Source: Paragonimus skrjabini miyazakii (Eukaryota > Platyhelminthes > Trematoda > Plagiorchiida > Troglotrematidae). From it: DNA of 64,000 bases. Location of the stretch: NCBI GenBank assembly GCA_014338405.1, contig JTDE01002059.1, positions 33,550-97,549 on the forward strand, given 5' to 3'. Within the stretch, counting starts at the first letter, position 1; the number at the start of each line of letters is the position of its first letter. The notes beneath the pieces were generated by a model that was not told the DNA's origin, made no database searches, and saw only the letters and a program-made list of their open reading frames with translations. The position numbers were made by a program, and so were the translations under genes. Positions 1 through 13,280 of the stretch are shown here, one piece after another.

Positions 1-610
1 ACCCTCGAATTGGATGGTTGTTCCACCAGCTAGACCACATTGAATACCGACTTGTTACTTCGCCCCAGTGGACTAGCGATAGCATCGTAGGAGAGCGCGG
101 TCCGTAAGATTTGGGCCATTGTGCGGCCGGGTGTACGTTGATGTCACAAACAGACAACATTAATTTCACTGCGAGTCCACTGTACCCGTGCAGATCACCA
201 AGGTTGACGGCACCCAATCAATCTCTGGCCATGCTCATTCCTGACAAACTTACCATTTCGTTGCTATACCCCAGTGCAATATGCGCTACAGTTGACCAGA
301 CGAACCTTCATTTTGACAAATGGACAATCTCCAGCGAAGCATTTGATCCACAGCTGCTGATTCATTGGAAGGGTGATATAATAATACACATATTTGGCGG
401 AAAATGCGGATGTTTGCTCTTTCGAATTTACAAACGGTTTTGAAGTAAGAGACCAGGTTTGAAAGAGTTCTAGTGGAATAAACCAGTGTTTGGAGGCTAA
501 ATGTAGTGATCGTTCAAGTAAGCCAATCATCGCTCATAATTGATTGTAGCTTTCACCGTGCACGGTCGACTATGACTGCGGGTTTGCATAATACAACTCG
601 GTTGTGCTCA
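1..610. other. no recognised gene
   Basis: I see no protein family, splice-consistent gene or RNA gene here. Open frames of about 90–110 codons overlap on both strands without recognisable motifs and look like chance. The sequence is probably old repeat material. Confidence 0.4.
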
Positions 611-619
611 ATATGAAGT

Positions 620-740
620 TCATGGTACACGGGTCCACAGGGTTGTCTTATGAAAGCGTGATCGAAGTTCGAATCCTAGTGGCGGCAAACATACGCACTA
701 TTGACGAGCTCTAACAAGAGCAAGCGTCATAAGGAATTAT
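620..740 (+). mobile_element. tRNA-derived SINE copy with decayed hammerhead core
   Basis: A B-box-like motif, agttcgaatcc, lies at 666–676. About 30 bases downstream comes ttgacgagctctaacaag with the pairable arms GCTCT/AGAGC. The segment from the B box through this stem matches the reverse complement of 52,939–53,042, including the shared stretch before and after 'gacgagct'. The hammerhead core is damaged here: CTGACGA has become TTGACGA, and the GAAAC after stem II has become AAGC. I read this as an old copy of the same SINE family. Confidence 0.55.
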
Positions 741-1379
741 CACATTTCTCCAACAAATCAGTCAGCAGTCTTTAGATCTCGGAGTCATCACAACATAGCT
801 TTCTCAGAACACACGCCACTTCAGGTCGGACAAAGCATTCACAAAGTGTACGTGCTGGAGGCTGACCGAGAAGAGCCATGCAACTCAGGTCGAACTGATT
901 GAATAGTGTTTTTAACAATATTCGTTCGGAATATTTGGAAAATTATTTTATATAGTTTCATTCATGACAGCGGAAGTCCGGGATGACGCAATTGTTGTAA
1001 TCTGGTTCTGGATGCCCCTGCCAAAACAATGGACGATTCGTTGTAATTGTTGTATTGCAAATTCCTTGAAAATTGCTATGAAATTTAGACGGAGAGCGAG
1101 TGGAAAATACAAGAATAAGACACAAGACTACTGAGACTACGACGGTTGAAAACTCTGTGTTTGGAGCGCACAGGGGTTGGATTACATGTGGGTTTCACTA
1201 ACTCTTTCAGCAGATCATAAGGTGAACAGGAACCTGTAGTTTCACCGATTCAACCAAGTAGAAATATACCAATCCAATTTTCAGTGATGAGCTAACACGA
1301 TGAGAAGAGGTAATGTCGGCTTGAGTACGGTTTAATCTTGTGCCTATTCACATAGCTTAAATCTACCACATTGAACAAA
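741..1379. other. no recognised gene
   Basis: No gene is supported. The stretch has no clear splice-consistent coding run and no tRNA- or rRNA-like structure that I can see. Confidence 0.35.
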
Positions 1380-3916
1380 CCAGACGAAATATTGATCCGT
1401 CTCATCAGAACTGGACTCAGTCGTTCAAGGTGCACTTCATGCTGAGAGATTATACTTGACTGTGTACTATGTATTCTCAACTTGAAAACTTGTCTAATTC
1501 AAATGAAGTGCGCTCACAAATTAACAACAAGGGTGCTTAAGTATATCTAGACGCAGCGCTAGTAGATAGTACAAGAATAAGGAACAACACTACTAACGCC
1601 ATGCATCATGTAAACACATTAGCCTTTGTCGGTTCAACAGACGGTCTGAAGTCAAGAATAGATGCCTAGCCTATAAGAGCTCTGCCATGAAAGCACCTGT
1701 TTGTCGGTGCACTCTCGTATGAGTGAATTGATCGCGTTAATTGAGTTGACCTCAAACAAAGTATAGAGATTGAGAACCTAGTAGAACCATTTGACAAGCC
1801 TTGGTCGCTACAAAGTCAGGTGTTGCTCAACATAATTATCACAGTGTGCCCCACCCGGAGACTGAGGGTGTGGTTTTGTTGTCCTTCAATCACACAAACC
1901 GTCTCAACAAATAAATCACAAATAGTCTTCCTGTATACCACTTCCAAACTTTACCAATATATTATCTTAGCAATTACAAGGAGGAGATGTCTGACCAAAC
2001 CAGTTGAAGAATGCCGGGGCGATTTCCTATTGTTCGAAAATGCATCTCGTTTCATAATCCGAAGGTCGTAGGATTTGACGGTTATGACGACCAAGTTGAA
2101 TGAGTTCACAACAGGCATAACGCACATGTGAACATTATTGGGCCGCCTGTACATGCTCCATCAAATGTGGGGTGCTTCGGTTCCAACAACGCTATGGCGT
2201 CAAACTTGTAGCCAATTGTTAGGGGTGTGGAGATTGTTCGCACATAACTGGCCTACATTGAGGGCATTTCCGTGGGATATAGCAAATTCGTTGATCAGTT
2301 AGGCTTATACGTGGAGGGCAAATTAGCATAAAATGACCAACATTTAGCGTGCTTTCTATACTATTATATTAGGCGTCATACGGAAGTTAGTAGTGAAACC
2401 ATTATGCCTCTCTAAGTTGCATATGCATTCGTCACACTTTGTACGGCGTTTGACGGCTGTTTATTCAGATTTGGAAAAATGTACTTTCGTGCTTCTGACC
2501 GAGGTTCCTAACACTGAGTTAATTTTCCTCATACTTATCTCGCCCAGTCTATCCTTTCTGTCCATGTCCGGCGATGACCTTCGGTTACTTTGTCAGACGA
2601 TCTTTCAAGAAAAATTATTGTTTTTTATTGTTTACCTGATCCCTCAAAATGTTTGATGAATATTAGGTTGTCCTGCTACGACTTGCACTGTGGATCACAA
2701 CACGACAGATACGTAATGCGACTGGACACGTACGTAGCAAATGCAACACGTCGAATTGGAAGATACTGCCCTGTTCTTCTGACAGTAGGTTTATTGTGAT
2801 AAGTTGAGCGATGCGGATGCTATCTGTCTGATTCGGACGAGGTCTTTTGTGTTTCAACAACATCTCCTATCAAAAAGTTACAGGTGAATGTTTCGAAAGT
2901 ATGAATCGGTCTCAAACGGTCTCAGACACATTCCAACAAATAGCGCACATTGACTGTTCTTGCGTTCGAAAAATATCAAGTGAACTATTGTGTTTGGCCT
3001 AACTTATGGTACGCTGGTCAACTCAACGTGTCTTCAATTTTCGATGTTAACTCGACAAGTGGTTACTTCCGCTGCGTGTTCCTTATTTATGCCAGTGTTA
3101 CTCCATTGTGTTCAGACTGAAGTTTACGAGAAATTACTAAGTTTTGCCATTGCATATTCGGAGATAGATGTTTGAGTTTGCGGGTTTTCCGATGGTTCCA
3201 GTTTTTAACCGTATCTCTGCATAAGAGAACGTGCACTTGTTGAGAACTATATAAAACAGGCCGGTGGATAATTTTCACCCTACGCAGAAGGTAATCCTTT
3301 CGCAACGAACTCCGTCACCAACCAACCGCACTGTGGTCACTAAAATAAGCCACACAATTGTAGCGTATGTCAGGCGGAATGAATAGGTCTACGTTTTTAC
3401 TTGAGCCAGGATCGTATAATGTCACCTACAAAGCACATGTGAACTCTAAACTTATCCTCACTCTGAAAATAACTAACAAGCGGTCAATCACTTTTCTATT
3501 TAGTTCGATGATCCGTGACTGATAGTGGTGTATTGCGCATGCAGTAATATTCCTTGGTATCAATTACGCACATCTTGGACTTGGGTCGAGATGTTCGTTT
3601 TGGTTTCATCCTACATCGCAGCCATTTATTGTCGATTCCAACTCACTTTGTAATATATTTGAATCATTATCCTCCCTACTCCATACATCGAGGTAGTTTA
3701 CTAAATGCGTCTTCGTAAGCGATACCATTTCTTTGTGCCAAATCTGAAAATACATGCTACAAGACTGATCCGTGATTCATTTAAGTTGCCAATAATTTCT
3801 ATATACTTGTTTTGACAATAATGCCTTTTACACGAGTTTGGGTGACGGAATATCAGTTTATCCTCCAATTTTATTTTAATTCTGCATGTTAGCAACCTTC
3901 TCATCTTGACCGCTAA
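1380..3916 (+). repeat. unidentified interspersed repeat, copy 1 (internally deleted)
   Basis: This segment aligns by eye with the copies at 3,917–7,500, 14,601–16,672 and 30,070–33,965. The 1,440–1,560 part matches 30,130–30,200, the 1,820–2,340 part matches 3,930–4,440 and 30,590–31,100, and 2,400–3,340 matches 5,430–6,370 and 32,180–33,160. Relative to the other copies it lacks roughly 1 kb near 2,390 and about 1.3 kb at 3,422/3,423. I recognise no transposase, RT or integrase in it. It may be a non-autonomous element or an untranslated part of a larger retroelement. Confidence 0.7.
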
Positions 3917-6900
3917 AATGTTAGATGTGGCTCAACATAATTATCAATGTGTACCATACCCGGAGATTGAGGGTGTGGTTTCGTTGTCACAAAATCACAT
4001 AAACCCTCTGAGAAATTAGACCACAAATTGTCTTTCCTTAGAACACTTTCAAACTTAAGCAATATATAATCATAGCCATTACAGTGAAGATACATCTGAC
4101 CGAACCAGTTGAAGAATGCCGGGACGATTTCTTATTGTTCAAAAATGCATTGCGTTACACAATACGAAGGTCGTAGGAATTGACGGTCATGACGACCAAG
4201 ATGAATGTGTTCACAACAGGCATAACGCATATGTGAACATCATTGGTTCGCCTGTACCTACTCCATCAAATGTAGGGTGCATCGGTTCCAACAACGCTAT
4301 GACGTTGTGGAGATCACTCGCGCAGAACTGGCCTACATTGATGGCAGTCCCGTGGGATATTGGAAATTCAGTTCGAATCAGTTCGACTTATAAGTGGAGA
4401 GTAAATGAGCATAAAATGACCAACACCTAACGTGCATTTTATACTATTGTATTAAGCGTGCTACGGGAGCTATTAGTGACAGCATTATGCTCCCACTCGC
4501 TGGTTGACTATAGAGAGCTTTGCAGATATTGGACGGCATATTTCTTCGTACACACCACGTCGCTTGGTTACTAGTCTTCGGAATAGAATCTTCACACTGG
4601 ATTCAATTAAATGATGTAAATCGTCGATTTGGATTCACTGATCACTCTTGAAAGACTATCGCGCAACCAACTTGCACATCTGCAGTAGTAATACACTGAG
4701 TTTGTTGATAAATATCAGTTGACGGTAGAGCCAGATTTTATCAAACCCCAGATTTTACTCATACCGCTTGGGTCTTACGAATGCGAGCTGTCTGACATTA
4801 ACTGCCTGCACAGTGTTCACGCGTCTACATTCGAGCAGATTCGAAAGCTTTATACTGAATGGTTTGCCGATTAGGCGGCGTTCAAATATTCTCAACCGGC
4901 GAAGGTGACAGCATAGTTTGCATAGTTAACAGCAAGACGCAGATAATTTACTGACTTACAAAATCCCATAGCCTTGGCGAGATCCTGAAATGAAGATGCC
5001 GAACATCAGCACAGTTGTGAAGGTGCAATTAGATGGTCCAAAAGAACATTTTATTCGTGATATATTTGTGGTATGCTGATGCAGTACAACAAAGCTTAAA
5101 GAGTGGGAATGATATTTGGGTGCCATCCTTAGATCCGAGATCGCATTACTTTCTTATGTCTCATTGAATCCATCATGGGATAGTTAACATTGAACGCTAG
5201 GTGAATTACATTTCGTGTTAGATCGTGACGGAACGTTTTCAAAGGACCAATTACTCTAGGTTATCTGATATCACTGCCAATCTGGTTCTAGCAATGCTAT
5301 GTTTCTGCAATAATTCGTTGTAGTGGTCACTCAGATGGAAGAAACGTTGATGTATATTTCGGTTTCAAGACGCGACTTAGGAGAATCGCGCTTAATCGAG
5401 ACAAACAACGGACTACTCTGCGGCCTCACGTTGGATATACATTCGTCACATTTCGTCCGGCGTTTGCCGGCTATTTACTTAAATGTGGAAAATTTACTTT
5501 TGTGCTTGTGACCAAGATTCCTAACATTCAATTCGTTTTCCCATACGAATCTCGCCCAGTCTATCCTTTCTGTCCATGTCAGGCGATGGCCTTTGGCTAC
5601 GTAATCAGATAATCTTTCAGGAAACATCATTGCGTTTATTGTTTCCATGATCCTGCAAAATGTGTGACGAAGATTCGACTGTCCTACTACGATTTGCACT
5701 GTGGATCACAACACGACAGATATGTAATTTGACTGAAAACATACGTGGCAAATGCGACGCATCGAATTGGAATCCTGTGGTAGATACTGCCTTGATTTCG
5801 TAACAATGAGTTTACTGTGGAGATTTGAGAGATGTAGATGCTATCTGTCTGATTCGGACGAGGTATTTGGTGTTCCCACAGCATCTCCAATCAAAAAGTT
5901 ACAGGTTGTCGTTTCGAGAGTATGAATTCACAATCGGTCTCAAACACATTCCAACAAACAGTGTACACTGGCGGCCCTCACGTTCGGAAAACATCAAGTG
6001 AAGTATTTTATTTGGCCAAACCTACGGTGAGCCGGTCAACTTATCGTATCTTCAACTTTCGGTGTTCACGCGACAAATGGTTACTTCTTGTTCGCGTCCG
6101 TTATTTATGCCAGCCGTACCCTGGTTTGTTCAACCTAAATTTGACCAGAAATTCCCGGATTTTGACCATCCCATATTCAGATAAATATGATTGGATTTGC
6201 GTGCTTCCAGATAATTCCAGTTTGCAACCGTATCTCTGCATACGTAGTCACGCACATTTTGAGAACTATATATACAGGCCGGTGAATAGTTTTCATCCTA
6301 CGCAGAAACTACTCTTTCGCAACCAAATCTATCAACAAACAACCGCATTGTGGCCACTAAAGTAAGCCGGGCAGTCGGAACGTTTGTCAGGCGGAATGAA
6401 AAGTTCCTCAGTTTTACTCGAACCAATCCAGGTGGGTTAGATAATTTAGACAAGAAAATGGATAGTAGATCCGAGCATCAGGGGCAGTCGAGATCTTGTT
6501 GACGTTCTCTCGGATTTAGCGGACAATACATAGTTTTATGCATCGTTGATTCAGACATATGTTACCATCACTCAACTACCACTTTGCAGTTCAGCATATA
6601 AGCCAAAATGCACAGGTTTAGTCAATTGTGCGTTGACGTACGTGACATCTTGATAATTTGAAGCCCATTTCTGTCTACTTTTACGTAGGGATAGATTATT
6701 GGGAATATCCGATGGTCTTCAATTGTTACCAGTGAACCCCCTGGTGTTATCATCTTATTTCATTTTGAGGCTGCCACCAAAACAACAAAGCAAAACCTCC
6801 GTCTTATTTCTTTACATCTTATATCGAAGAAATAAGATAGACCGTGAACCAAAAATCGTTTATTACGTTGGTTTGAGAATATGTGATAAACAAAATATTT

Positions 6901-7500
6901 TATACATTCTGCCAGTTGAGCTTTTCAATGCCAGTTGATGTATTGGCAGAAACGGAAGGTGAAATTTTGGTGCTCATGATTGATATCCAATGAACTAACT
7001 GATTCAATTCGTCCACCTATAAATACACTTGACATAATCTTTACAAGACCGGAAACAATCTATTAGACGGATAGCTCGGTGTCTCTCTCCAACAAACTGA
7101 TGATTGGGGCAGAAACATCTAGTATGTACGGCATATTGTTTGACTGCCTGTCGACATCAATACGTGGGTAAACATGAAGCATGACAAGGGTTTCCAGAAG
7201 GCATTTGGCCGCACTATGTTATAGATGGTAGCTAAATTGTTGCTACTCAAACATGCGCATGATGAAACAGTTAGATTCACGAGAAAGACGAACTATACAT
7301 ACAAAGCACATGAGAACACTAAAATGGTCCTCACTTTGACAATAACTGAGAAGCGGTTAATCACTCTTCAGTTTGGCTTAGTTTGGTGTTCAATAAATGA
7401 CAAAGTTATCGATTGCATAGAAGAGAGCTATTCTGTTCATTCTCCTTTCGGCAAGCTGAACGCTATTCTTACAAGGTTGTGGTTGAGTGTTTGGATTTGA
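3917..7500 (+). repeat. unidentified interspersed repeat, copy 2 (most complete)
   Basis: This copy follows copy 1 head to tail. It begins with the same 'gtggctcaacataattatca' start seen at about 1,825 and 30,592 and runs through the segments shared with copies 1, 3 and 5. It includes a 147-codon open frame at 5,922–6,365. Copies differ by many substitutions and small indels, so the family is not recent. No known domain is recognisable. Confidence 0.7.
5922..6365 (+). pseudogene. 147-codon open frame inside the unidentified repeat
   Basis: This is the longest open frame of the repeat. Part of it (around VYTGGPHVRKTSSEVF and WLLLVRVRYLCQ) aligns in the same frame with an open frame in copy 5 at 32,700–32,936 (VYTDGPCDRKTSSGVF, WLLLFRVLCLCQ, then AIPYS.KYD). 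Two diverged copies keeping one frame hints at a formerly coding stretch. I do not recognise a family. There is no signal peptide and no catalytic motif, and copies 1 and 4 do not keep the frame. It could equally be chance openness. Confidence 0.3.
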
Positions 7501-7584
7501 TTATGCCTATTGTGGAGTTGCTGGCGTCGTAGTTAACACGCAAGTCTCCCAAGCACGAGGATGAGAATACAGTCTCCGATCCGT

Positions 7585-7640
7585 ATAAGGATATGCACTA
7601 CTAATGAACTCCAACAAGAGCGAAACTTGAATTTAGTTCT
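7585..7640 (+). mobile_element. SINE fragment with hammerhead-like core
   Basis: The stretch from 'tatgcactactaatgaact' to 'gagcgaaacttg' matches the hammerhead part of the SINE at 52,939–53,010. A CTAATGA (one change from CTGATGA/CTGACGA) is followed by CTC…GAG arms and an intact CGAAAC. The tRNA-like half is not clear here, so this is a truncated copy lying just before the duplicated Gypsy block. Confidence 0.5.
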
Positions 7641-7882
7641 TCCTTCAAAATGGGCTAGCCCAAACGTTTATCTGAAGGCGACGGCTGCGATCAGGTGTGG
7701 GTGTTTTTCACTTTTGAAATGACAAGGTGTTAAGTGCGCATGCAGTAATAATCTTTGGAATCAAGTAAGAACATCTCGGGCTTGGGTCGAGGTGTTTTTC
7801 GGCTTCATCCAACATCGCAGCCACTTACTGTTGCATACAACCCATCTGGGGGATAAATCTTAATCAGTATCCGTACAAACAC

Positions 7883-8320
7883 GTGCCAGCCGGTGCCGTG
7901 ATGCCACACCACTTCGACGCAAATGCCACCACCAGTATAGCTGTCGATGCATCCAAAACAGCTGTTGGTGCTGTACTCCAACAGTTCGTCGATGGATTCC
8001 GCAGACCGCTTGCATTTTACTTCAGACGCTTATTACTCGCCGAAACTAGGCACAGTACGTTAGGTCGTGAGTAACTAAGAATCAACCCGGTCGTTCGTCA
8101 CCTCAGATACACCCTCGAAGGTCGCCAATCGGTGATTTTCACCGCTCGCGAACCGTTGGTATATACCTTCCGTAATCGTTCCGAGCGCCACTCACCCAAA
8201 AATGTGCACCATTCGGATGTCATCTCTCAATTTTCGACAGACGTACGACACACCTCTGGCAGTGACAAAATTGTGGCTGATGCTCTGTCACGCGCATCAG
8301 CACTTGTTGGTCCAACATAA
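7883..8320 (+). pseudogene. Gypsy (Metaviridae) RNase H domain remnant
   Basis: One reading frame runs across an in-frame TAA at 8,072–8,074. The order of motifs is that of a Ty3/Gypsy RNase H: a TTSIAVDASKTAVGAVLQQ segment, then PLAFYFRRL, then AETRHSTLGRE at the stop. Beyond the stop come RYTLEGRQSVIFT, the ERHSPKNV segment, and the closing GSDKIVADALSRA. This motif set is typical of CsRn1-like Gypsy elements of trematodes (family knowledge). In the intact family a Leu/Glu codon sits where the stop is. No RT is seen upstream and no integrase downstream, so the copy is dead. Confidence 0.85.
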
Positions 8321-8339
8321 TCGAATTGTCAGTTATAGC

Positions 8340-9260
8340 CGATGAACAACGTACGGACAATGATATCCGCACTTATTCCTGGTATTCTTCATTGTGCCTG
8401 GCAAAAGCTTTCAAAAGCTCAAAAAATAGCAAATCGATTTTGAAAATACCAACAAATGGCGTTTTGTTGCATGTCTACATTTTCACACTTGCCAGGTAAG
8501 TTTGCCATGTGTATATGCGCCCAAACTTACCTACATCGGTTTTCATTTATCTGCACATGCCAACGTCCTAGTTCAATCGAACACCGTCATGCGACTACTG
8601 CGTTCACCCCTAAGACCTCGACATGCGAACCTTCAACTCTCCATTCGTTTTCGCACCGCAGCAGAGGACACTCGAGCAGCAGCACAGTGGGAACTGTTGT
8701 GGTTAGTACTCCTCCACCGGCGGCGTCTTGCAATTGCGGTACTAACCGCAAGCTGTTGCAGCATGAGCTAGAACAGGCCAAGGGTGGCTGCCATAGTTAG
8801 TCCTTACGTAGTTTGGAGGGTTGCATTCGCAGTATTCTTCTGGAGGGGGCTGTGTAGTAACCTGGGACCACCCCGGTTTGCCTGTTGAACGATGTGTAAA
8901 ATTCCTCCCAGAATCTTAATTGACATCGTAAATAGGATCGTGAGGATCTTTGTCTGCCGTGCGCTTGCCGTATGTCATCGGGGTTGTTTGCATGTTTGTC
9001 GGCCTATGCACGCGAATGGCATTATATGCATTCTTCAGGCTTGCTCGCGCGCTCAACGTTCGAATGTCAGTCTTCCTAGCTACTTCTGCTTATCGGTGTC
9101 ATTTAGCGCTGAAGAAGACCCATTGTAATTATCTTACGACGTACATTCGATTTCCCGCAATCATTGTTATTTTCACTTCGAGTCGGGTATCGCTGCGTGT
9201 ACCCGAAAAAGCGTCAATTTATTGCACGTACGCACTGAACTAGTCCCTACGATCTTAAGT
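8340..9260 (+). repeat. probable Gypsy linker/LTR-like sequence after RNase H
   Basis: Downstream of the RNase H remnant the first 100 bases still read like the linker that precedes integrase in Gypsy elements, but no HHCC or DDE motif follows. A stretch from about 8,850 starting near 'tgtgtagtaacctggg' might be the start of an LTR. I cannot find its partner copy upstream, so this is only a suggestion. The same stretch is repeated at 17,350–18,260. Confidence 0.3.
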
Positions 9261-12200
9261 ACAGGCTGAATTATTGGTTGGGTAATAATTTTGCACATCC
9301 TAGATATGACGGACCTGGGATATCTCACGGCCACTAAAGTGCTATTTCGCAGATCCATACGGAAACTGCGATATGAAAAGAAATGTTTTAAAAATTCTCC
9401 CCACTTTTTCAACAGTGACCCTATACCCGCAAGGTGCAAAAATGAACCAACATCACTTAAGTTGAGATGAATCTCTTATATCTGGAGCATTGCAACCAGA
9501 TATTCGAGCGCACCAAACTACCAACGACGACAGCGTCGACTTAACAATGAAGAATATAATTCGAAGCCTGAGACGGTATGGTTCAACTAAAGTAATACCT
9601 CACAAATCAATATATGAATAAAAGAGTTGCCGAAATATTTTTACGACATCTGTTCACAATAAACTTTATCGTTAAGTATTTCATTTTTGCGGTAATTTTT
9701 TCCAAATAATTTGAATATATCTGCCCGGCACCTTTAATAAACAACTCGTCCTCACCAGACGTATTTTAGCGCGGAGGATCGGCTGTTAAACAGTCAGAGC
9801 GAAATTTTTCAAGAACTTGTTCCTACTGAGCTGCTGTGAGCAGTGAGAGGAAGACGCCACTAACGTGACCACTGTGGTGGTCAAATAGGAATTACTGAAC
9901 AGTCCAAGTGAGTACAGGCTTGCTTCATCAGGCTTTCAATGATGGTTATATTGAATTGAGAATGTTATGCTGTTCAAAGACTTGGACTGATAGCAGATGC
10001 TTACAAGCATTCGAGATAAGTAGCACAGTACTTCAGGATATCCTTATCCGCAAGCATGCGTGTTTTGGAGTAATTTTGGGCGGCTGGAGCGCGATTGGAA
10101 CTGCGACGATGTTCGTAGTACAACGCTGCCGAATAATTGAAGCGAGTGGTCTGCGTAGTGTCGTTAGACGATTGCGCAGGCAGGCAGAAGTGCAGACCAG
10201 TGTGAATAAGTTTGTGTTGTGAAGCGAGGTCACTTTGGCTAATGTGAACAACATGCCAAAGTGATGCAGAAGCGTTGTCGTTCAAAAGCGAGACGTATGC
10301 CTTGCTGTTTGACTGCAAGATATTGTTAGGTAACAACAATAGAACAAAACTCTGCAGCATTTAAAAGTTAAACTTAACGAGCGATAGATAATTTCCGGTG
10401 GTCTTTAGAATAAGGCGCTCTAACCGTCATTGTCAGCAGAAGTGTAAGTTGGAGCCTATTGTAATATCATGCAGTATGTGCATAGGTAGAATTACAATTG
10501 CGTAATTATGTCTTGGACAGGAAGGTTGGATATTGTGCAACAGATGGCTCACGGAAACATCATGGAAATGCCTTGATGTTTGGAGCAGGCAGTTGTATGT
10601 AGCTCAGCTAAATCTTAGGTCACTAGTCAACGAGAATTGTAATTCGTGTGTGTCATATGTCTGTCATATGATGAGTAACATTTGAGGCACCAATTTGATG
10701 CTCGAGCTGGTGGCAATACGGACTAGTGTTTACCCATACAAGCACATTTCCTGTGCTAAAACCAGCATTTGCATGAGACGTGAACGCTCTGTTACCAAAC
10801 CATCAACAACTCTTCAAGCAAAACAAATCATTTGTCACGGTGGCAACAGATAATTTTGAATTATGGTTTACTACCAACTTGTTTGGTCACCAGTTGAAAA
10901 AGTGCATGTTTAGTTTGAACGCGAATAGGTGGATCCAATATCCGGCGTAAAAGTGCAGTCCCTTTTCAAAAATAGCCTTTTAGTCAGCTGCTATTCAGTT
11001 AAGAGATTCTACTGATTATTATCACATAGTAGTTGAACAACAATTCAAAATTGCCCATGCGTTGGCAATGACTGTCTCGTAAAGGCAGTATTGCGTTTTA
11101 CCACCACGGGCTTGATATAAAGGTACGTGTTCAAATGAGCCATATTTGCTGCACCTGAATTCACATCAAAGGATGTAAATAGTCTTGGTGAGCTTATAAC
11201 TATGTAGGTAACTTGATGCATTCACCAATCAGTCGTGTTTGATGTTTGTCATTACGAACCGTGGTGTCGAACAAATAACTTAGCCAGTCGACTGAGTGAA
11301 TGCGCACGAAACGTGTGAACAACACGTCGGAGAGCAAGTCACTAAACGGGAAGCTAGCAAGTCTACTACATTGCCGTGATTATCTCGCCGTTCGAGATTC
11401 ACTAATTTCGAATATCACACGAACCCATTGGTTGAGAATATAATTTGTGTTTCACTGTGGGCGACTCGGAATTTTAACTTTGTAAAATTAGCGAAAGCTT
11501 AGGATTTGGTCAAGATGACCAGTGCGGCGCGCCCACACGTTTGAGTATCCAACCAAATCTGCTTCTACTCACATTCCATGATCCTGGCATTTTGATGAGT
11601 GTCGTAAATAAGAGTAGCACCAACACACAGAAACAAAAGTGGTTATATGTCCCTACGAAATTTAGCATTCATACGTCAACGTTTTTAGGAAATACTCAAT
11701 ATCGATGTGTCAGACATTGTTTGTTTCACAGACCAAATTTGAAATGAGGTCGGACATTGAATTATACAATCGAAGTATTCCGTAGAATCGAAACGTTTAC
11801 GGACCTGACGTGGTGGTCCACACAATCGTAAATCTCATCAAGCTGAGTTAGATATCCGGCATTAATTCAGAGAGAACTGAGTTGTTCTACCATAGGAGTC
11901 GGGACTTGGACAAATCACGTGTCCACAAACATAGATAGTCTCTTCAAGTTATACGACTTATAGATAGAGTAATCAGTCTCAATTTGAGAAGAAAGCAAAC
12001 GGACTTATTCATTTACACGTCTACCACGAGCAGTTGATTTTGCCAATGTGTTTGTTCAATTGGAAGTCCACCGAATTTGATTCGGTATCATTTGAACAGA
12101 CATCGTCACAAAACTAATAATTACAACGGTTTCCACGTTCAGTGTAATGCTAACATGTTTCCTGTCGGTAGTTTCATTGTAGTTCTAAAACGACCAGTTA

Positions 12201-12566
12201 CGGGAGCACAAATCACTTTTGAGTGGTAGCAATAAAACTTGTCAGTAGTGTGGGTCAGTTTATCCCAAAGTTACTGTTGAATGTGCATGCATAACGCGAA
12301 TTCGGTGGGCAGTCAGCAAAAACTGTCGGACTGCATCCCGTCAGATATGTGGCCAGCGTCTTGTGGGAGCAGGCTTATAGTGTCCTCATCGACATGGAAA
12401 ACAAGTTCACAGGAGAAAAATGATGTACCGCTTGCCTCCCGATGCTTTACTTACAAAGTGGGTCGCATATTTCTTCCGTACGATCGGCAGCAATAGTAGC
12501 AAGAATTATACGTGAACGCTGTTTTCCCGGAATTGTAAAGACTGTTCACAATGAAGATGTTCAGTA

Positions 12567-13280
12567 TATCCAGCTTTATTAGGGAGGCATGAACTCAAAT
12601 TGATTCATTAATAACACTTGTCATGGATGCGATGCTACCTCTGATGGATTTCTGTGTAACCAATTCGTGGAGTTGATGGAAACCATGTGACATCCAGTCC
12701 GCACAGACGTATTTGTGCTCACGAGTCTGACTATTTAGGGGGCATTGCGTTCATCAGTCAACAAAATGACGCGTCTTTTAATGACTTCCTTCCCGCTGTC
12801 TAATAACAGTTGCAGCTGGTGATCTACAATAATTCTCGATACAACAATAACGAATGAGGTCAAGGACTGGACTCACCAAAGGTTGAAAATGTTCGTGAGG
12901 CATCCAATGATGCTGGAAAGCATTCCGGTCATTCCAAGCGTAGCTGAAGATGCGAGGTAACAGAGCTGAAAGTTACTCCAACATATAGGATGTTTTAAAC
13001 TGGATGGCAACCACCGACTTTGTAGGAAGAATCAGCATGCGCCTGTAGCGGAGTTTATTCGAAAACGTGTTTTGTTGTTGTTTTTATTGTATTCAAACAT
13101 AAGTGTACAATGTGGTCTGATGCAGCAGTTACGCAGTGTTAGCAAAATAAAGTACAACATAATGATAACTCTACAATATTCCACTCACAGAGCATCTAAA
13201 GCAAGCATCGATGCACGGATAGAAGGCAAATTTCACAACACTTAAGCGATTTAACGGAAACGAATAGGCAAATTAATATG
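12567..13280. other. no recognised gene; possible 3' part of the minus-strand Gypsy
   Basis: No gene is supported. Because it lies directly downstream of the minus-strand integrase remnant, it could hold the end of that element, but I cannot identify terminal repeats. Confidence 0.3.

Larger units (their letters stand above)
7664..12566 (+). repeat. 4.9-kb duplicated block, copy 1
   Basis: The block is collinear with 16,684–21,590 at a nearly constant offset of about 9,020 bases. Similarity starts abruptly at 'acgtttatctgaaggcg' and ends after 'gttcagtatat'. It carries a Gypsy RNase H remnant near its left end and otherwise has no recognisable coding. Divergence is visible every 10–20 bases, with small indels. 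It is either one element inserted twice or a segmental duplication. Confidence 0.8.

Noticed and set aside
7095..7125. ctgatga motif as a hammerhead core (also 15,977)
   Set aside because: No pairable stem II and no correctly spaced GAAA partner structure.
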